Positions 29,575 through 39,538 of a stretch of 64,000 bases of DNA are shown here, piece by piece; positions within the stretch are counted from its first letter, which is position 1; each line of letters opens with the position of its first letter. Below the pieces are notes generated by a model that was given only the letters and a program-made list of their open reading frames with translations, was not told where the DNA came from and ran no database searches. The translations under genes and the position numbers were made by a program. This DNA is from Chitinophaga sedimenti (GTDB taxonomy: Bacteria > Bacteroidota > Bacteroidia > Chitinophagales > Chitinophagaceae): NCBI RefSeq assembly GCF_023156195.1, contig NZ_JAKUKA010000001.1, positions 3,348,001 through 3,412,000 of the forward strand, written 5' to 3'.

Positions 29575-30851
29575 ATGACACAGGCTAAAACAGTAGCATT
29601 TCATACACTGGGCTGTAAGCTGAACTTTTCAGAAACCTCCACTATTGGCAGGATGCTGGAAAACGACGGCTTCGTGAAAAAAGACTTTGACGACAAAGCC
29701 GATGTGTACGTGATCAACACCTGCTCGGTAACCGAAAATGCCGACAAAGAGTGCCGGCAGCTGGTGCGCCGCATACAGCGCCGTGCGCCGGAAAGTCTTG
29801 TGGTAATTACCGGCTGTTATGCGCAGCTGAAGCCGCAGGAAATTGCCAGCATCGAAGGAGTTGACCTGGTGCTGGGCGCCGCCGAGAAGTTCAATATCGT
29901 AGATCATATCAAGGAACTGACCAAAGGCGACAGCGCTAAAATCTGTTCCTGCGATATTGAAGATGTAAATACGTTCCATTCGTCTTATTCCGTAAACGAC
30001 CGCACCCGTACTTTCCTGAAGGTGCAGGACGGCTGCGATTACGGCTGTACTTTTTGTACCATTCCCATGGCACGCGGGATCAGCCGTAGCGACAGTGTGG
30101 CCAACGTGGTGGAAAACGCCCGTGAACTGGCTGCCAATGGGGTAAAGGAAATTGTACTCACCGGCGTAAACCTGGGCGACTTCGGCAAAGGTTTCGGTGG
30201 TGGTAAAAACGCGAAGAGAGCTTTTTTGAGTTGATCCGGGAGCTGGATAAGGTAGAAGGTATCGAGCGTTACCGCATTTCTTCCATCGAGCCCAACCTGC
30301 TGAGCAATGAGATCATAGAGTTTGTGGCGAACAGCCGCAAGTTCATGCCGCATTTTCATATCCCGCTGCAAAGCGGGAGCAATGAGATACTTGGTCTCAT
30401 GCGCCGCCGTTACCGCCGCGATCTGTATGCCGAAAAAGTAGCGCTCATCAAACAGTTCATGCCGCATGCCTGCATCGGTGTGGACGTGATCGTAGGTTTC
30501 CCGGCAGAAAGCGACACGCACTTTAAAGAAACGTACGACTTTTTGCACGACCTCGATATCTCTTACCTGCACGTATTTACCTATTCTGAAAGGGAGAATA
30601 CGGTTGCGCTGGAGATCAAACCCGTGGTACCTGTAAACATCCGCCACGAACGGAATAAAGCGTTACGTAACCTGAGCCACAAAAAGATGCAGTACTTTAC
30701 CGAACAACACATCGGCGAAACCCGAAAGGTGCTGTTCGAAGGACATGGAAAGGAAGGAATGATGGAAGGTTATACCGATAACTACATCAAGGTAACAACA
30801 CCTTTCAGAACCGAGTGGGTGAACAATCTTATAGATTGGGAACTTCGCTAG
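29575..30851 (+). CDS. mtaB: tRNA t6A37 methylthiotransferase MtaB (one frameshift)
   Basis: Radical-SAM methylthiotransferase that converts t6A37 to ms2t6A in ANN-decoding tRNAs. About 426 residues: UPF0004 domain with FHTLGCKLNFSETSTIG (first cluster Cys), VINTCSVTENADKECRQ and VITGCYAQLKPQE; radical-SAM CxxxCxxC in VQDGCDYGCTFCTIPMARG; IVLTGVNLGDFG; then, after a break at about 30215 (one G missing, NAEESFFELIRELD when repaired), HIPLQSGSNEILGLMRRRY and a C-terminal TRAM-like region. TACCTTTG at 29559-29566 is a likely -7 box, giving a very short leader. Confidence 0.95.
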
Positions 30852-30928
30852 AAGTGGCTACAGCCCAGCTTTTGAAAAGATAAGTAGATCAAAGCCAAAA
30901 GATTATTTCTGAAGAATTTGAAAAAATA

Positions 30929-30959
30929 TTTGGCAGCATAAAATAAATTTCTACCTTTG
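30929..30959 (+). promoter_or_regulatory. Promoter of the tRNA-Val pair (TTTG-N19-TACCTTTG)
   Basis: TTTG at 30929-30932, exactly 19 nt, then TACCTTTG at 30952-30959; ideal Bacteroidota promoter 52 nt upstream of the first tRNA. Confidence 0.85.
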
Positions 30960-31010
30960 CAATCCCATCGAACGAAAAGCGATCGAAACAAAAAAGGGAA
31001 AAGAAATTTT

Positions 31011-31085
31011 GGGAGTTTAGCTCAGCTGGTTCAGAGCATCTGCCTTACAAGCAGAGGGTCGGCGGTTCGAACCCGTCAACTCCCA
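31011..31085 (+). tRNA. tRNA-Val (anticodon TAC), copy 1
   Basis: 75-nt cloverleaf: acceptor GGGAGTT / AACTCCC with discriminator A, D-arm AGCTCAGCTGGTTCAGAGC-type, anticodon arm CTGCC-TTACAAG-GCAGA with TAC, T-arm GGCGG-TTCGAAC-CCGTC. CCA is not encoded (ACA follows). Confidence 0.97.
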
Positions 31086-31132
31086 CAAAAATCCGATTCG
31101 GGTTTTGTTCTTAGAAAATAGAAAATTGGTTA

Positions 31133-31207
31133 GGGAGTTTAGCTCAGCTGGTTCAGAGCATCTGCCTTACAAGCAGAGGGTCGGCGGTTCGAACCCGTCA
31201 ACTCCCA
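31133..31207 (+). tRNA. tRNA-Val (anticodon TAC), copy 2
   Basis: Identical over all 75 nt to the first copy, 47 nt downstream, and presumably on the same transcript, which ends at the terminator at 31213. Confidence 0.97.
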
Positions 31208-31212
31208 CAACG

Positions 31213-31246
31213 AAAAGGAAGTACATCATGTACTTCCTTTTTTTTG
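31213..31246 (+). terminator. Terminator of the tRNA transcript
   Basis: AAAAGGAAGTACAT (31213-31226) is inverted immediately as ATGTACTTCCTTTT (31228-31241) followed by further T residues. Confidence 0.85.
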
Positions 31247-31360
31247 TTTATAGCACTTCCGTTAAAGGTGCCTGCAAGCTCTAAGTATAAGCAGCTGACA
31301 GATGAGCTCAACACGCATAGCATACTGTCTCCATAAGGCTAAAAACAGCTATAGCTGAAT

Positions 31361-31397
31361 AAAAAATCCCGGTTGCCAATGACAACCGGGATTTTTT
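31361..31397. terminator. Bidirectional terminator near acnB 3' end
   Basis: 15-bp stem AAAAAATCCCGGTTG / CAACCGGGATTTTTT with a 7-nt loop, 19 nt past the acnB stop on the minus strand. The stretch 31247-31360 upstream holds no gene that I can see. Confidence 0.85.
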
Positions 31398-31415
31398 ATT
31401 TAGACTAATTAAATA

Positions 31416-34211
31416 CTAGTAAGAAACGGCGTCGGTACGCACAGCCGAAGTTAAGTTCTTCAGCGGAGGCGCAAATTTAGTCAGATCGATACCTACTACT
31501 GCCGCCTTGTATTCATCCATGTTAGGGATTCTGCCAAGGATCGCAGACAGTACTACTACCGGTGTAGAAGCCAGCAGCGATTCCCCTTTTTTACGCTCGG
31601 AGTCTTCTACTACCCTACCCTGGAAAAGACGGGTGGAAGTGGCCATTACCGTATCGCCTTTCGCTGCTTTTTCCTGGTTGCCCATACACAGGTTACAACC
31701 CGGGCGCTCGAGGTACATCATGTTCTGGTATTCGGTACGTGCTGCGGCTTTGGGCGCATAGTCGTTGAACTCGAAACCGGAATACTTCTGCAGGATTTCC
31801 CAATCGCCTTCTGCCTGTAGTTCATCAATGATATTGTAAGTTGGCGCTGCCACTACGAGCGGTGCGCGGAACTCCACTTTACCCTGTTGTTCTTCCAGGT
31901 TTTCAGCATCTGGGATACGATCTTCAGATCGCCTTTGTGCACCATGCACGATCCAACAAAACCAAGGTCCACTTTTTTACCGCCACCGTAATAAGAAAGC
32001 TCACGGATGGTATCGTGTGTATAGCGTTTGGAAACGTCTTCGTTATTCACATCGGGGTCAGCGATCATCGGCTCAACGATCGCATCCAGGTCGATCACTA
32101 CCTCGGCATAGTATTTAGCATTTTCATCGGGTGTCAACGCCGGTTTTTCACCGGATTTAATTTCCGCGATGCGCTTGTCGGCCCTGTTGATCAATCCCTG
32201 CAATACCTGGCGGGCGTTATCCATGCCTTTATCGATCATGATCTGGATCCTGCCTTTCGCAATTTCCAGCGACTGGATCAGCGTATCATCTTCTGAAATA
32301 CAGATAGATGCTTTTGCTTTCATTTCGGCAGTCCAGTCGGTAAAGGTGAAGGCCTGGTCAGCAGGAAGCGTTCCGATATGCACTTCAATGATACGGCCCT
32401 GGAATACGTTCTCACCGCCAAACTTCTGCAACATCTGCGCCTGTGTAGCGTGCACCACGTCGCGGAAGTCCATGTGCTCCTTCATTTCTCCCTTAAAGGT
32501 TACTTTCACTGATTCCGGGATGGGCATCGATGCCTCACCGGTAGCCAGTGCCAGCGCAACGGTACCTGAGTCAGCGCCAAAGGCAACACCCTTTGACATC
32601 CTGGTATGAGAGTCACCGCCGATGATGATTGCCCACTCGTCCACCGTAATATCATTCAGCACCTTGTGAATTACGTCCGTCATGGAATGATAGCTGGCTT
32701 TCGGGTCACGCGCGGTGATCAGTCCGAAGTCGTTCATGAACTTCATGAGTTTCGGAATGTTCGCCTGTGCCTTCTTATCCCATACCGAAGCCGTGTGGCA
32801 ACCAGACTGGTATGCGCCATCAACGATGGGGAAATTACGGTAGCCGCCATTGACTCCAGTTCCTGCGCGGTCATCAGACCGGTAGTATCCTGCGAGCCTA
32901 CGATGTTCACTTCTACACGAACATCCGAACCTGCGTGCAATATTTTGCCGGGCGTGATGCCTACGGCGTTCCTGTTAAAGATTTTTTCTACTGCAGTCAG
33001 GCCCTGCCCTTCAACAGAAATTTCTTTAGAAGGAGCAAATACCGGAAGACTGTCAACGCCGAGTATTTTGGCTGCAATGGTCTGGATCTTTTTACCAAAC
33101 ACGATCGCGTAGGAGCCACCGGCTTTGATGAATTCCATTTTCTGCGGCGTCAGTGCTTTCGAAATATCGATCAGCTCACGGTCGCCGTTATAAAGTTTCT
33201 TTGTTTTTGTGTTGATGGTCAGCACTGTACCGGTAGCAACAGAATACACTTCCTCGAGGACCGGTTCGCCATTTTCATTGCGAACGATCTTGCCGTTTTC
33301 ATCTGTCTTCTTTACCCAGTTCTTCAGATCGATGCCAATACCACCGGTAACGTCTACGGTCGTGAGGAAGATGGGAGAAATGCCATTGGTACCGCCTACG
33401 ATGGGTGCAATGTTCACGAACGGCACATAAGGGCTGGCTTGTTTGCCCGTCCACAGCGCCACGTTGTTTACACCGGACATCCTGGATGAACCTACACCCA
33501 TGGTGCCTTTCTCAGCAATCAGCATTACGCTCTTATCGGGATGTTGCGCTTGCAACGCCCTGATTTCGGCCTGTGCCTGGGGAGTGATCATGCATTTACC
33601 ATGCAGCTCACGGTCGGAGCGCGAGTGTGCCTGGTTGCCCGGGGAGAGCAGGTCAGTTGAAATATCGCCTTCGCCGGCAATAAAAGTTACGACCTGGATT
33701 TCTTCGGGTACGTCGGGCAGTTTCGTGAAAAACTCGGCCCGTGCGTAGCTCTCCAGAATATCTTTAGCTATTGGATTTTCGTTTTTGAACGCCTCTTTCA
33801 GGCGGTCGGTATCGGCATCATATAGGAAAACCTGTGTTTTCAGCACTTTTGCAGCTTCCTGCGCGATGGCTGCGTCTTCACCCAGCGCGAGGTCCAGCAA
33901 TACCGCAATGGAAGGTCCGCCCTTCATATGCGATAACAGCTCAAAAGCAAAAGCAGGTGTAATTTCGGGTACTGTAGCCGTACCGAGGATGATTTCCTTA
34001 AAAAGGCTGCTTTTACGCCGGCAGCACTGGTAGTTCCCGGCAACACATTATAAATAAAGAAATTAAGTGCGTCTTTTCTGTGTACATTGTCAGTATCTCT
34101 AATTTGTACGATGATCTCACTTAACAGCTCGGCCCCATCTATAGGTTTGGGATGCAGTTCCTGGCCCCTTCTCTCTTCGATTTCCTTCAGATATTCATTA
34201 TAAAGCTCCAT
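31416..34211 (-). CDS. acnB: Aconitate hydratase B (three frameshifts)
   Basis: Bifunctional aconitase / 2-methylisocitrate dehydratase of the TCA cycle, about 931 residues, cytoplasmic [4Fe-4S] enzyme. From the ATG at 34211 (MELYNEYLKEIEERRGQ) the N-terminal HEAT-like domain is followed by QVVTFIAGEGDISTDLLSPG, the swivel domain (KGTMGVGSSRMSGVNN), DVTGGIGIDL, IIGGDSHTRMSKGVAFGADSG, and cluster-ligand regions GSCMVHKGD and RPGCNLCMGNQ. Frame breaks at about 33999 (A3 to A2), 32840 (C5 to C4) and 31903 (A5 to A4). A start at 34373 would add an unlike extension and is rejected. With the two IDHs at 38-41 kb and sucC at 56 kb, it supplies a large part of the TCA cycle. Confidence 0.95.
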
Positions 34212-34351
34212 ATACGATTTGTTCCTTTTTTCTAATCTGCAAATATAAGCAATGTGCTTAATATCACATAGGAAACGGCCGCGTTTTACCCTACTTTCCA
34301 CGGAAATGGCAGCATATTTGCTGCCGGGTGGACTTACACACACCCTGCAAC

Positions 34352-34759
34352 ATGAACCATCGCTACCTCGCATTCGCCCTGGCCCGCATCACACTCGGTA
34401 TCAATTTCTTAGTACATGGATTGGTCAGACTCCCAAAACTGGAGGCATTCCGCACCGGTATGGTCAAAGGATTTGAAGGTACTATGATGCCTGGTGCGCT
34501 TGTGGCGCCATTTGCCACGGTACTTCCTTTTATTGAATTTGCGATAGGCTTGTTCCTGATTATAGGATTGTTCACCAAACAATCGCTGACCGCCTGCGCG
34601 TTGCTGATGATGGCGCTGTTACTCGGCACCGGTTTAAAAGAAGACTGGGGAGCGGCGGGATCGCAGATGGTATATGCGCTTTATATTGCGCTGCTGCTGT
34701 TCAACCTCGATTATAATGCTATTGCGGTAGATACGCGAAAGAAACCAACAAGTTATTAA
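34352..34759 (+). CDS. DoxX family membrane protein
   Basis: 135-residue four-helix membrane protein, intact. From the ATG at 34352: YLAFALARITLGINFLVHGLVRLP, MMPGALVAPFATVLPFIEFAIGLFLIIGLF and ACALLMMALLLG are typical of DoxX/DoxD-like proteins, often linked to quinone or thiosulfate redox chemistry in other organisms; the role here is unknown. An ATG at 34328 is also in frame but adds eight residues before the first helix. Divergent from acnB and followed by a strong bidirectional hairpin. Confidence 0.85.
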   Translation: MNHRYLAFALARITLGINFLVHGLVRLPKLEAFRTGMVKGFEGTMMPGALVAPFATVLPFIEFAIGLFLIIGLFTKQSLTACALLMMALLLGTGLKEDWGAAGSQMVYALYIALLLFNLDYNAIAVDTRKKPTSY

Positions 34760-34763
34760 AACG

Positions 34764-34795
34764 GGGCTGACCAAAATTAATGGTCAGCCCTAATT
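34764..34795. terminator. Terminator after the DoxX gene
   Basis: GGGCTGACCA (34764-34773) and TGGTCAGCCC (34781-34790), followed by TAATTTATT. The stem core GGCTGACCA is the same word as in the terminator at 19427. Confidence 0.75.
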
Positions 34796-34870
34796 TATTC
34801 GGGTACCTGATGGACACCTGTTATCGTTTATGCGATTCTCAAAGCTTCATTTTACTTTTTGGCCAGTCAC

Positions 34871-37003
34871 TTATTGCTCCTGTGGCGGATTCCGGAAAAT
34901 CCTTTTCACCACCTTTCCTATCCTGTTCAGGTTGGTCAATTGTTCCTGTATAGGCGTTAGCGTGAGATCCTGCGCCTGCACGCCCGGCTCGTTGATTTCC
35001 AGTTCCGTTTGTTCCGGATAGATCAGTAACAGGTTACTGTTTTTGAAGTGTTTCTCCAGCTTCGCAGGCAGGTTTTCCATGTAGGCGCTGTAAGACAGCG
35101 TGCCCTTTCGCGCAGACACGACTACCAGCAAATCGTCGCGGGATATACTACGGGCCAGTACAAGGAAATCCTCCATCTGTTCAAAAGCGTGAAAAGCAAT
35201 TTCCATGGAAGATTTGTTGCGCTGCATCAGCTCGTGTACGGCATCTTTTGTACTATTGGAGCAGTACACCTGCAAACGTGCACCCACCTGCCGGGAGAGC
35301 AACATCATCTTTTGCATGTAATGTGCAAATCCTAGCTCATATTCGGCGTTTTGTGGCAGCATAAGTATCAGCCTGCGCGAAGTGTTTAAAGGATACAAAA
35401 AGCGGCAGATATACGTGGTTTCCCAAACGACCTGCAGCACGTTCTCCATCGTGGTGCCGAACAGCGTGCCGAACAGGCGGTCGGTGGTCGTGTTTTTATC
35501 GCTCCAGGCCATGACCACATCGCTGATACCGATTTCTTTTACGCTGCGCGATATGCCGTCCGGAACGTTCAGGTCTACACGCGCCACCAGTTTAATGTTC
35601 GCTTCCGTAGCTGCGGCGCTCACCAGCGCTTTTTCCATCAATTTATTACTGAGGAAGATCTTTTCTTTGGCTTCTTCGTCATCCTTCACCACCACTAAAG
35701 GATGGATGGGACTTGGCTGTCCCGGGCTCCGCATCAACATGGAGAAATCGAGCAGCGGCTCCAGTTTGTCGAAGTTGGCTACCGGGATGAGTGTGCGCTC
35801 CGGACCCGCAGGCATTTCAGGCATTTTCTCCGCTTCCACGAGGGCGAGTTTGCGGCCGGCGTTCTGGGTAACGAAAGAGCCAACCATGCAGGTAACGAGA
35901 ATGAGTATCACCGTACCATTCAACACATGCTCATCGATAATACCCATGTTATAACCAATCAGGATTACCGCGATGGTAGCAGCCGCGTGCGAACTGCTTA
36001 ACCCGAAAATCACATTGCGCTGCGCCGGCGTATACTTAAAAGACAACTGTGTAAAAAAGGCGGCCAGCCATTTGCTGAAGAGCGCTATCGTGGTAAGTAC
36101 CCCCGCGATGATCAATGCATCCGGACCTTTCAACAATACGCGCAGGTCTACGATCATGCCCACGGAAATCAAAAAGAAAGGAATGAATAAAGCGTTACCT
36201 ACGAACTCCACGCGGTTCATCAGCGACGACGTATGCGGGATCAGCTGGTTCAATGCCAGCCCCGCGAGGAAGGCACCAATAATGCCCTCCACCCCGGCCA
36301 GTTCGGCCAGGAACGCGCCGAGGAATACCAGCGCCAGTACGAATATGAAGTGAGATGTTTTATCATCTTTTATCTTCTTAAAAAACCAACGCCCTATCAT
36401 AGGAAACACCCACAGGATAATTGCTGCAAACACAACTACAGACACGCTTAACCTGATCCAGAAAGCGGTATTCAGGTTACCCTGCTGTGCCCCCGTGATC
36501 ACCGCGAGGATGAGCAGTACTGCCGTATCGGTAATGATCGCACCTACGGCCACGGTCACCGCTTCGTTTTTAGTAATGCCTAACCGGCTCGCCAGCGGAT
36601 ACGCCACCAGCGTATGGGTAGCGAACATACTGGATACCAGCAGCGACGCCATGAAATTGAAGTGCAGGAAGTAAGTGCACACCAAGTATCCCAGGATCAG
36701 CGGGAGAAAAAACGTGAATGCGCCAAAGACCAGGCTGCGATGCCTGTTTTTCCTGAACTCCGTCATATCCAGCTCCAGTCCCGCCAGGAACATGATGTAC
36801 AGCAAACCGGCCTTTCCGAATAAATCGATACTACCTTTTTCGATGATGTGAAACCCGTGATCGCCAATGGCCATACCGGCCAGTATCAGCCCGATGATGC
36901 TGGGAATCCGGAACTTACGCAGGATGATCGGCGCCAGCAGGATGATAAATAGTACCAGTGAAAATATTGGAATAGGGTCCTTCAGCGGTAATTGAAAATT
37001 CAT
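34871..37003 (-). CDS. CPA2-family cation:proton antiporter with cytosolic C-terminal domain
   Basis: Intact protein of 710 residues (717 if the ATG at 37024 is used). The N-terminal 400 residues form 12-13 helices of the Kef/Na+-H+ exchanger fold: ILLAPIILRKFRIPSIIGLILAGMA, LLYIMFLAGLELDMTEFRK, ATHTLVAYPLASRLGI, AIITDTAVLLILAVITG (ion-site Asp) and VEGIIGAFLAGLALNQLIPHTS. The last 290 residues are soluble and resemble tandem universal-stress-like nucleotide-binding folds (PIHPLVVVKDDEEAKEKI, DDLLVVVSARKGTLSYSAYMENLP), as in other Bacteroidota antiporters of this type. It would exchange Na+ or K+ for H+ at the inner membrane. I prefer the start at 37003 because GGGAAG precedes it. Confidence 0.9.
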   Translation of the reverse strand: MNFQLPLKDPIPIFSLVLFIILLAPIILRKFRIPSIIGLILAGMAIGDHGFHIIEKGSIDLFGKAGLLYIMFLAGLELDMTEFRKNRHRSLVFGAFTFFLPLILGYLVCTYFLHFNFMASLLVSSMFATHTLVAYPLASRLGITKNEAVTVAVGAIITDTAVLLILAVITGAQQGNLNTAFWIRLSVSVVVFAAIILWVFPMIGRWFFKKIKDDKTSHFIFVLALVFLGAFLAELAGVEGIIGAFLAGLALNQLIPHTSSLMNRVEFVGNALFIPFFLISVGMIVDLRVLLKGPDALIIAGVLTTIALFSKWLAAFFTQLSFKYTPAQRNVIFGLSSSHAAATIAVILIGYNMGIIDEHVLNGTVILILVTCMVGSFVTQNAGRKLALVEAEKMPEMPAGPERTLIPVANFDKLEPLLDFSMLMRSPGQPSPIHPLVVVKDDEEAKEKIFLSNKLMEKALVSAAATEANIKLVARVDLNVPDGISRSVKEIGISDVVMAWSDKNTTTDRLFGTLFGTTMENVLQVVWETTYICRFLYPLNTSRRLILMLPQNAEYELGFAHYMQKMMLLSRQVGARLQVYCSNSTKDAVHELMQRNKSSMEIAFHAFEQMEDFLVLARSISRDDLLVVVSARKGTLSYSAYMENLPAKLEKHFKNSNLLLIYPEQTELEINEPGVQAQDLTLTPIQEQLTNLNRIGKVVKRIFRNPPQEQ

Positions 37004-37157
37004 AAGTAGTACACTTCCCGTCATAACTCGATATATTTCTGTCGACTGTATTTCGCAACTTACAAAATTTCCTTCGCCCGGAATGACACAAAAATTTCAC
37101 ACCTCCCCCTTAAACCCTCCGAATTATGTTTAATTTTGTGTAAAATACCGGTAAGCA

Positions 37158-37466
37158 ATGGATCATCAAACACAAACAGGTGGAAAAGTGAGAGAATGGG
37201 AAGATGTAATGGTCGCGGAGGATGAAGAATTCCCATACAGCCTTGTCGTGTGGAACGATGAAGTAAATTCCTTTGACTGGGTCATCAAGTCTTTGATAGA
37301 AGTATGCGGCCATTCTGAAGAACAGGCCGAACAATGCGCCATCATCATTCACCACAACGGCAAATACGCCGTAAAGTCGGGCAGTTACAGAGAACTGAGC
37401 CCCATGTGCGAAGCCCTGTTGGACAGAGGTATCACCGCCACCCTCGAAGAAACCGTTCCTTCCTGA
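37158..37466 (+). CDS. clpS: ATP-dependent Clp protease adaptor ClpS
   Basis: 102-residue adaptor that delivers N-degron substrates to ClpAP. Intact. The core YSLVVWNDEVNSFDWVIKSL contains the NDxxN...V binding-pocket residues, followed by the CGHSEEQAEQCAIIIHHNGKYAV helix region with the substrate-contacting His. TAATTTTG at 37130-37137 is a likely -7 box. The stop is separated from aat by a single base, so adaptor and tagging enzyme of the N-degron pathway are one operon. Confidence 0.93.
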   Translation: MDHQTQTGGKVREWEDVMVAEDEEFPYSLVVWNDEVNSFDWVIKSLIEVCGHSEEQAEQCAIIIHHNGKYAVKSGSYRELSPMCEALLDRGITATLEETVPS

Positions 37467-37467
37467 G

Positions 37468-38109
37468 ATGCCGGTTTTTCAGCTTGACAAAGCCCTTCTT
37501 TTCCCCCGGTACACCTGGCCGAACCCGATGGCCTGCTGGCCTATGGCGGCGACCTGAGTCCGGAAAGACTGCTGCTGGCCTACCGTTCCGGCATTTTCCC
37601 CTGGTACAGCGAACCGCCGATCCTCTGGTGGAGCCCCAACCCACGTTTTGTACTGCATCCTTCTGAATTAAAAGTATCTGCCAGTATGAAGCAGGTGCTG
37701 AAAAAGGCCTCTTCGAGATCACCATCAACAAAGACTTCCGTGGCGTAATCAGCAACTGTGGGCGCATCACGCGTCCCGGCCAGGATGGCACGTGGATTAC
37801 CCGCCAGATGCAGAAAGCCTATGAAAAGCTGCATGAACTGGGTCACGCCGTATCTGCGGAATGCTGGCAGGACGGGCAGCTCGTTGGCGGACTGTACGGC
37901 ATTCGCATGGGCCGCTGCTTCTTTGGCGAGTCGATGTTCGCGAAGGTGAGCAATGCATCCAAGGCGGCGTTCATTACGTTCGTTCGCCAACTCGAAACCG
38001 AAGGTGTTGTGCTGATAGACTGCCAGGTGCATACCGAGCACCGGAATCATTGGGGGCGAGGTTTATGGATAGGGAGGCGTTTATGGGAATCCTGAAGAAA
38101 TATCTATAG
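37468..38109 (+). CDS. aat: Leucyl/phenylalanyl-tRNA-protein transferase (three frameshifts)
   Basis: Adds Leu or Phe to N-terminal Lys/Arg of proteins, creating the N-degrons read by ClpS. About 214 residues: [41 protein letters not shown], then [55 protein letters not shown] and [19 protein letters not shown]. Frame breaks at about 37500 (C6 to C5), 37708 (A run) and 38041-38044 (CACCGGAAT where CACCTGGAA is expected). The start at 37468 follows the clpS stop by one base. All family blocks are present after repair. Confidence 0.92.
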
Positions 38110-38112
38110 AAA

Positions 38113-38137
38113 AAGCCCCACCTTAACGGCAGGGCTT
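38113..38137. terminator. Weak bidirectional hairpin between aat and IDH
   Basis: AAGCCC (38113-38118) and GGGCTT (38132-38137) between convergent genes, flanked by short A and T runs. Confidence 0.45.
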
Positions 38138-38159
38138 CTCCCACTAATTATATCGCAAA

Positions 38160-39387
38160 TTACTGTAGTTTCGCTTTCAGTGCTTTGTCCAGCTCTTCCA
38201 GGAATTCTTCCGTGTACAGGAAGTGCTTGCCATGTTCCACTTTGTTACCGTGGATACAAACAGCCGGTCTTTCGTCATCTTGCCGCTTTCAACGGTTTCG
38301 ATACAAACCTGCTCCAGTGTCTGGCAGAAGTTGATCAGCTCCTGGTTGTTGTCCGGCGGCCGCGGAATTCCAGACCACGGGTCCATGCGAAGATGGAAGC
38401 GATCGGGTTGGTAGATGTCGGTTTACCGGCCTGGTGGTCGCGGTAGTGGCGGGTAACGGTACCGTGAGCCGCTTCTGCTTCCATGGTTTTGCCATCCGGC
38501 GTAACCAGGGTGGAAGTCATCAGGCCCAGGGAGCCAAAACCTTGCGCTACGGTGTCGGACTGTACGTCGCCATCGTAGTTTTTACAAGCCCATACGAAGT
38601 TACCGTTCCATTTCAGGGCAGAAGCCACCATGTCATCGATCAGGCGGTGTTCATACACCAGGCCATTCTTGTCGAACTCGGCTTTAAACTCTTGCTGGTA
38701 GATCTCTTCGAAGATATCTTTGAAACGCCCATCATATTTTTTCAGGATGGTGTTTTTGGTGCTCAGGTACAAAGGCCATTTTTTGATCAGCGCCTGGTTG
38801 AAACAAGCACGGGCAAAGCCTTTAATAGATTCGTCAGTATTGTACATCGCCAGTGCAACGCCGTCGCCTTTAAACTGGTACACTTCATGTTCAATAACGG
38901 TACCGTCTTCACCTTCAAATTTGATAGTGAGTTTACCTTTACCTTTTACCACGAAGTCAGTCGCACGGTACTGGTCGCCAAATGCGTGGCGGCCAATACA
39001 GATGGGAGCAGTCCAGTTGGGAACGAGGCGCGGTACGTTGGTCATCACGATAGGCTCGCGGAACACGGTACCGTCCAGGATATTGCGGATAGTGCCGTTG
39101 GGGCTCTTCCACATTTGTTTCAGTTTAAATTCTTCTACACGTGCTTCGTCAGGCGTGATGGTGGCGCATTTGATGCCTACACCGTACTGTCTGATGGCGT
39201 TAGCCGCATCCACAGTCACCTGGTCGTTCGTCTGGTCGCGGTATTCCACACCCAGATCATAGTATTTAATATCGAGTTCCAGATAAGGCAGGATCAGTTT
39301 GTCTTTGATAAACTTCCAGATGATGCGTGTCATCTCGTCTCCATCCAGCTCTACCACCGGATTTGCAACTTTGATTTTTTGAGACAT
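38160..39387 (-). CDS. NADP-dependent isocitrate dehydrogenase, eukaryote-like (type II) (two frameshifts)
   Basis: Homodimeric NADP-IDH of the eukaryotic IDH1/2-like subfamily, about 409 residues. From 39387: [55 protein letters not shown] (phosphate-site Ser), [41 protein letters not shown] and [29 protein letters not shown]. Two breaks near the C-terminus, at 38353-38356 and 38264-38267, are both CCGG where CCTGG is needed; repaired, the end reads [21 protein letters not shown] ... [10 protein letters not shown]. It sits 151 bp downstream of a second, bacterial-type IDH on the same strand, so the two could be isozymes under one or separate promoters. Confidence 0.94.
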
Positions 39388-39427
39388 TGTTTACAGTTTC
39401 AGGTTTTTATAAAGGTGATATAAGTAA

Positions 39428-39465
39428 CGGGAACATAGTGCGCAGGCATGCGAACCATGTTCCCG
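39428..39465. repeat. 9-bp perfect inverted repeat between the two IDH genes
   Basis: CGGGAACAT (39428-39436) and ATGTTCCCG (39457-39465), 20 nt apart, with no T run on either strand. It lies upstream of the type II IDH and downstream of icd, so it may be an operator or an mRNA hairpin rather than a terminator. Confidence 0.5.
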
Positions 39466-39538
39466 AATTGGCTAAAGTACAAACTTTCTACTTATCCTTC
39501 ATAACCAATTAATTGCTTAACCGGTTAATCTTCACATT

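Noticed and set aside
38434..39423. 329-residue plus-strand ORF opposite the type II IDH
   Set aside because: Antisense shadow; the minus strand encodes a complete, recognisable enzyme.
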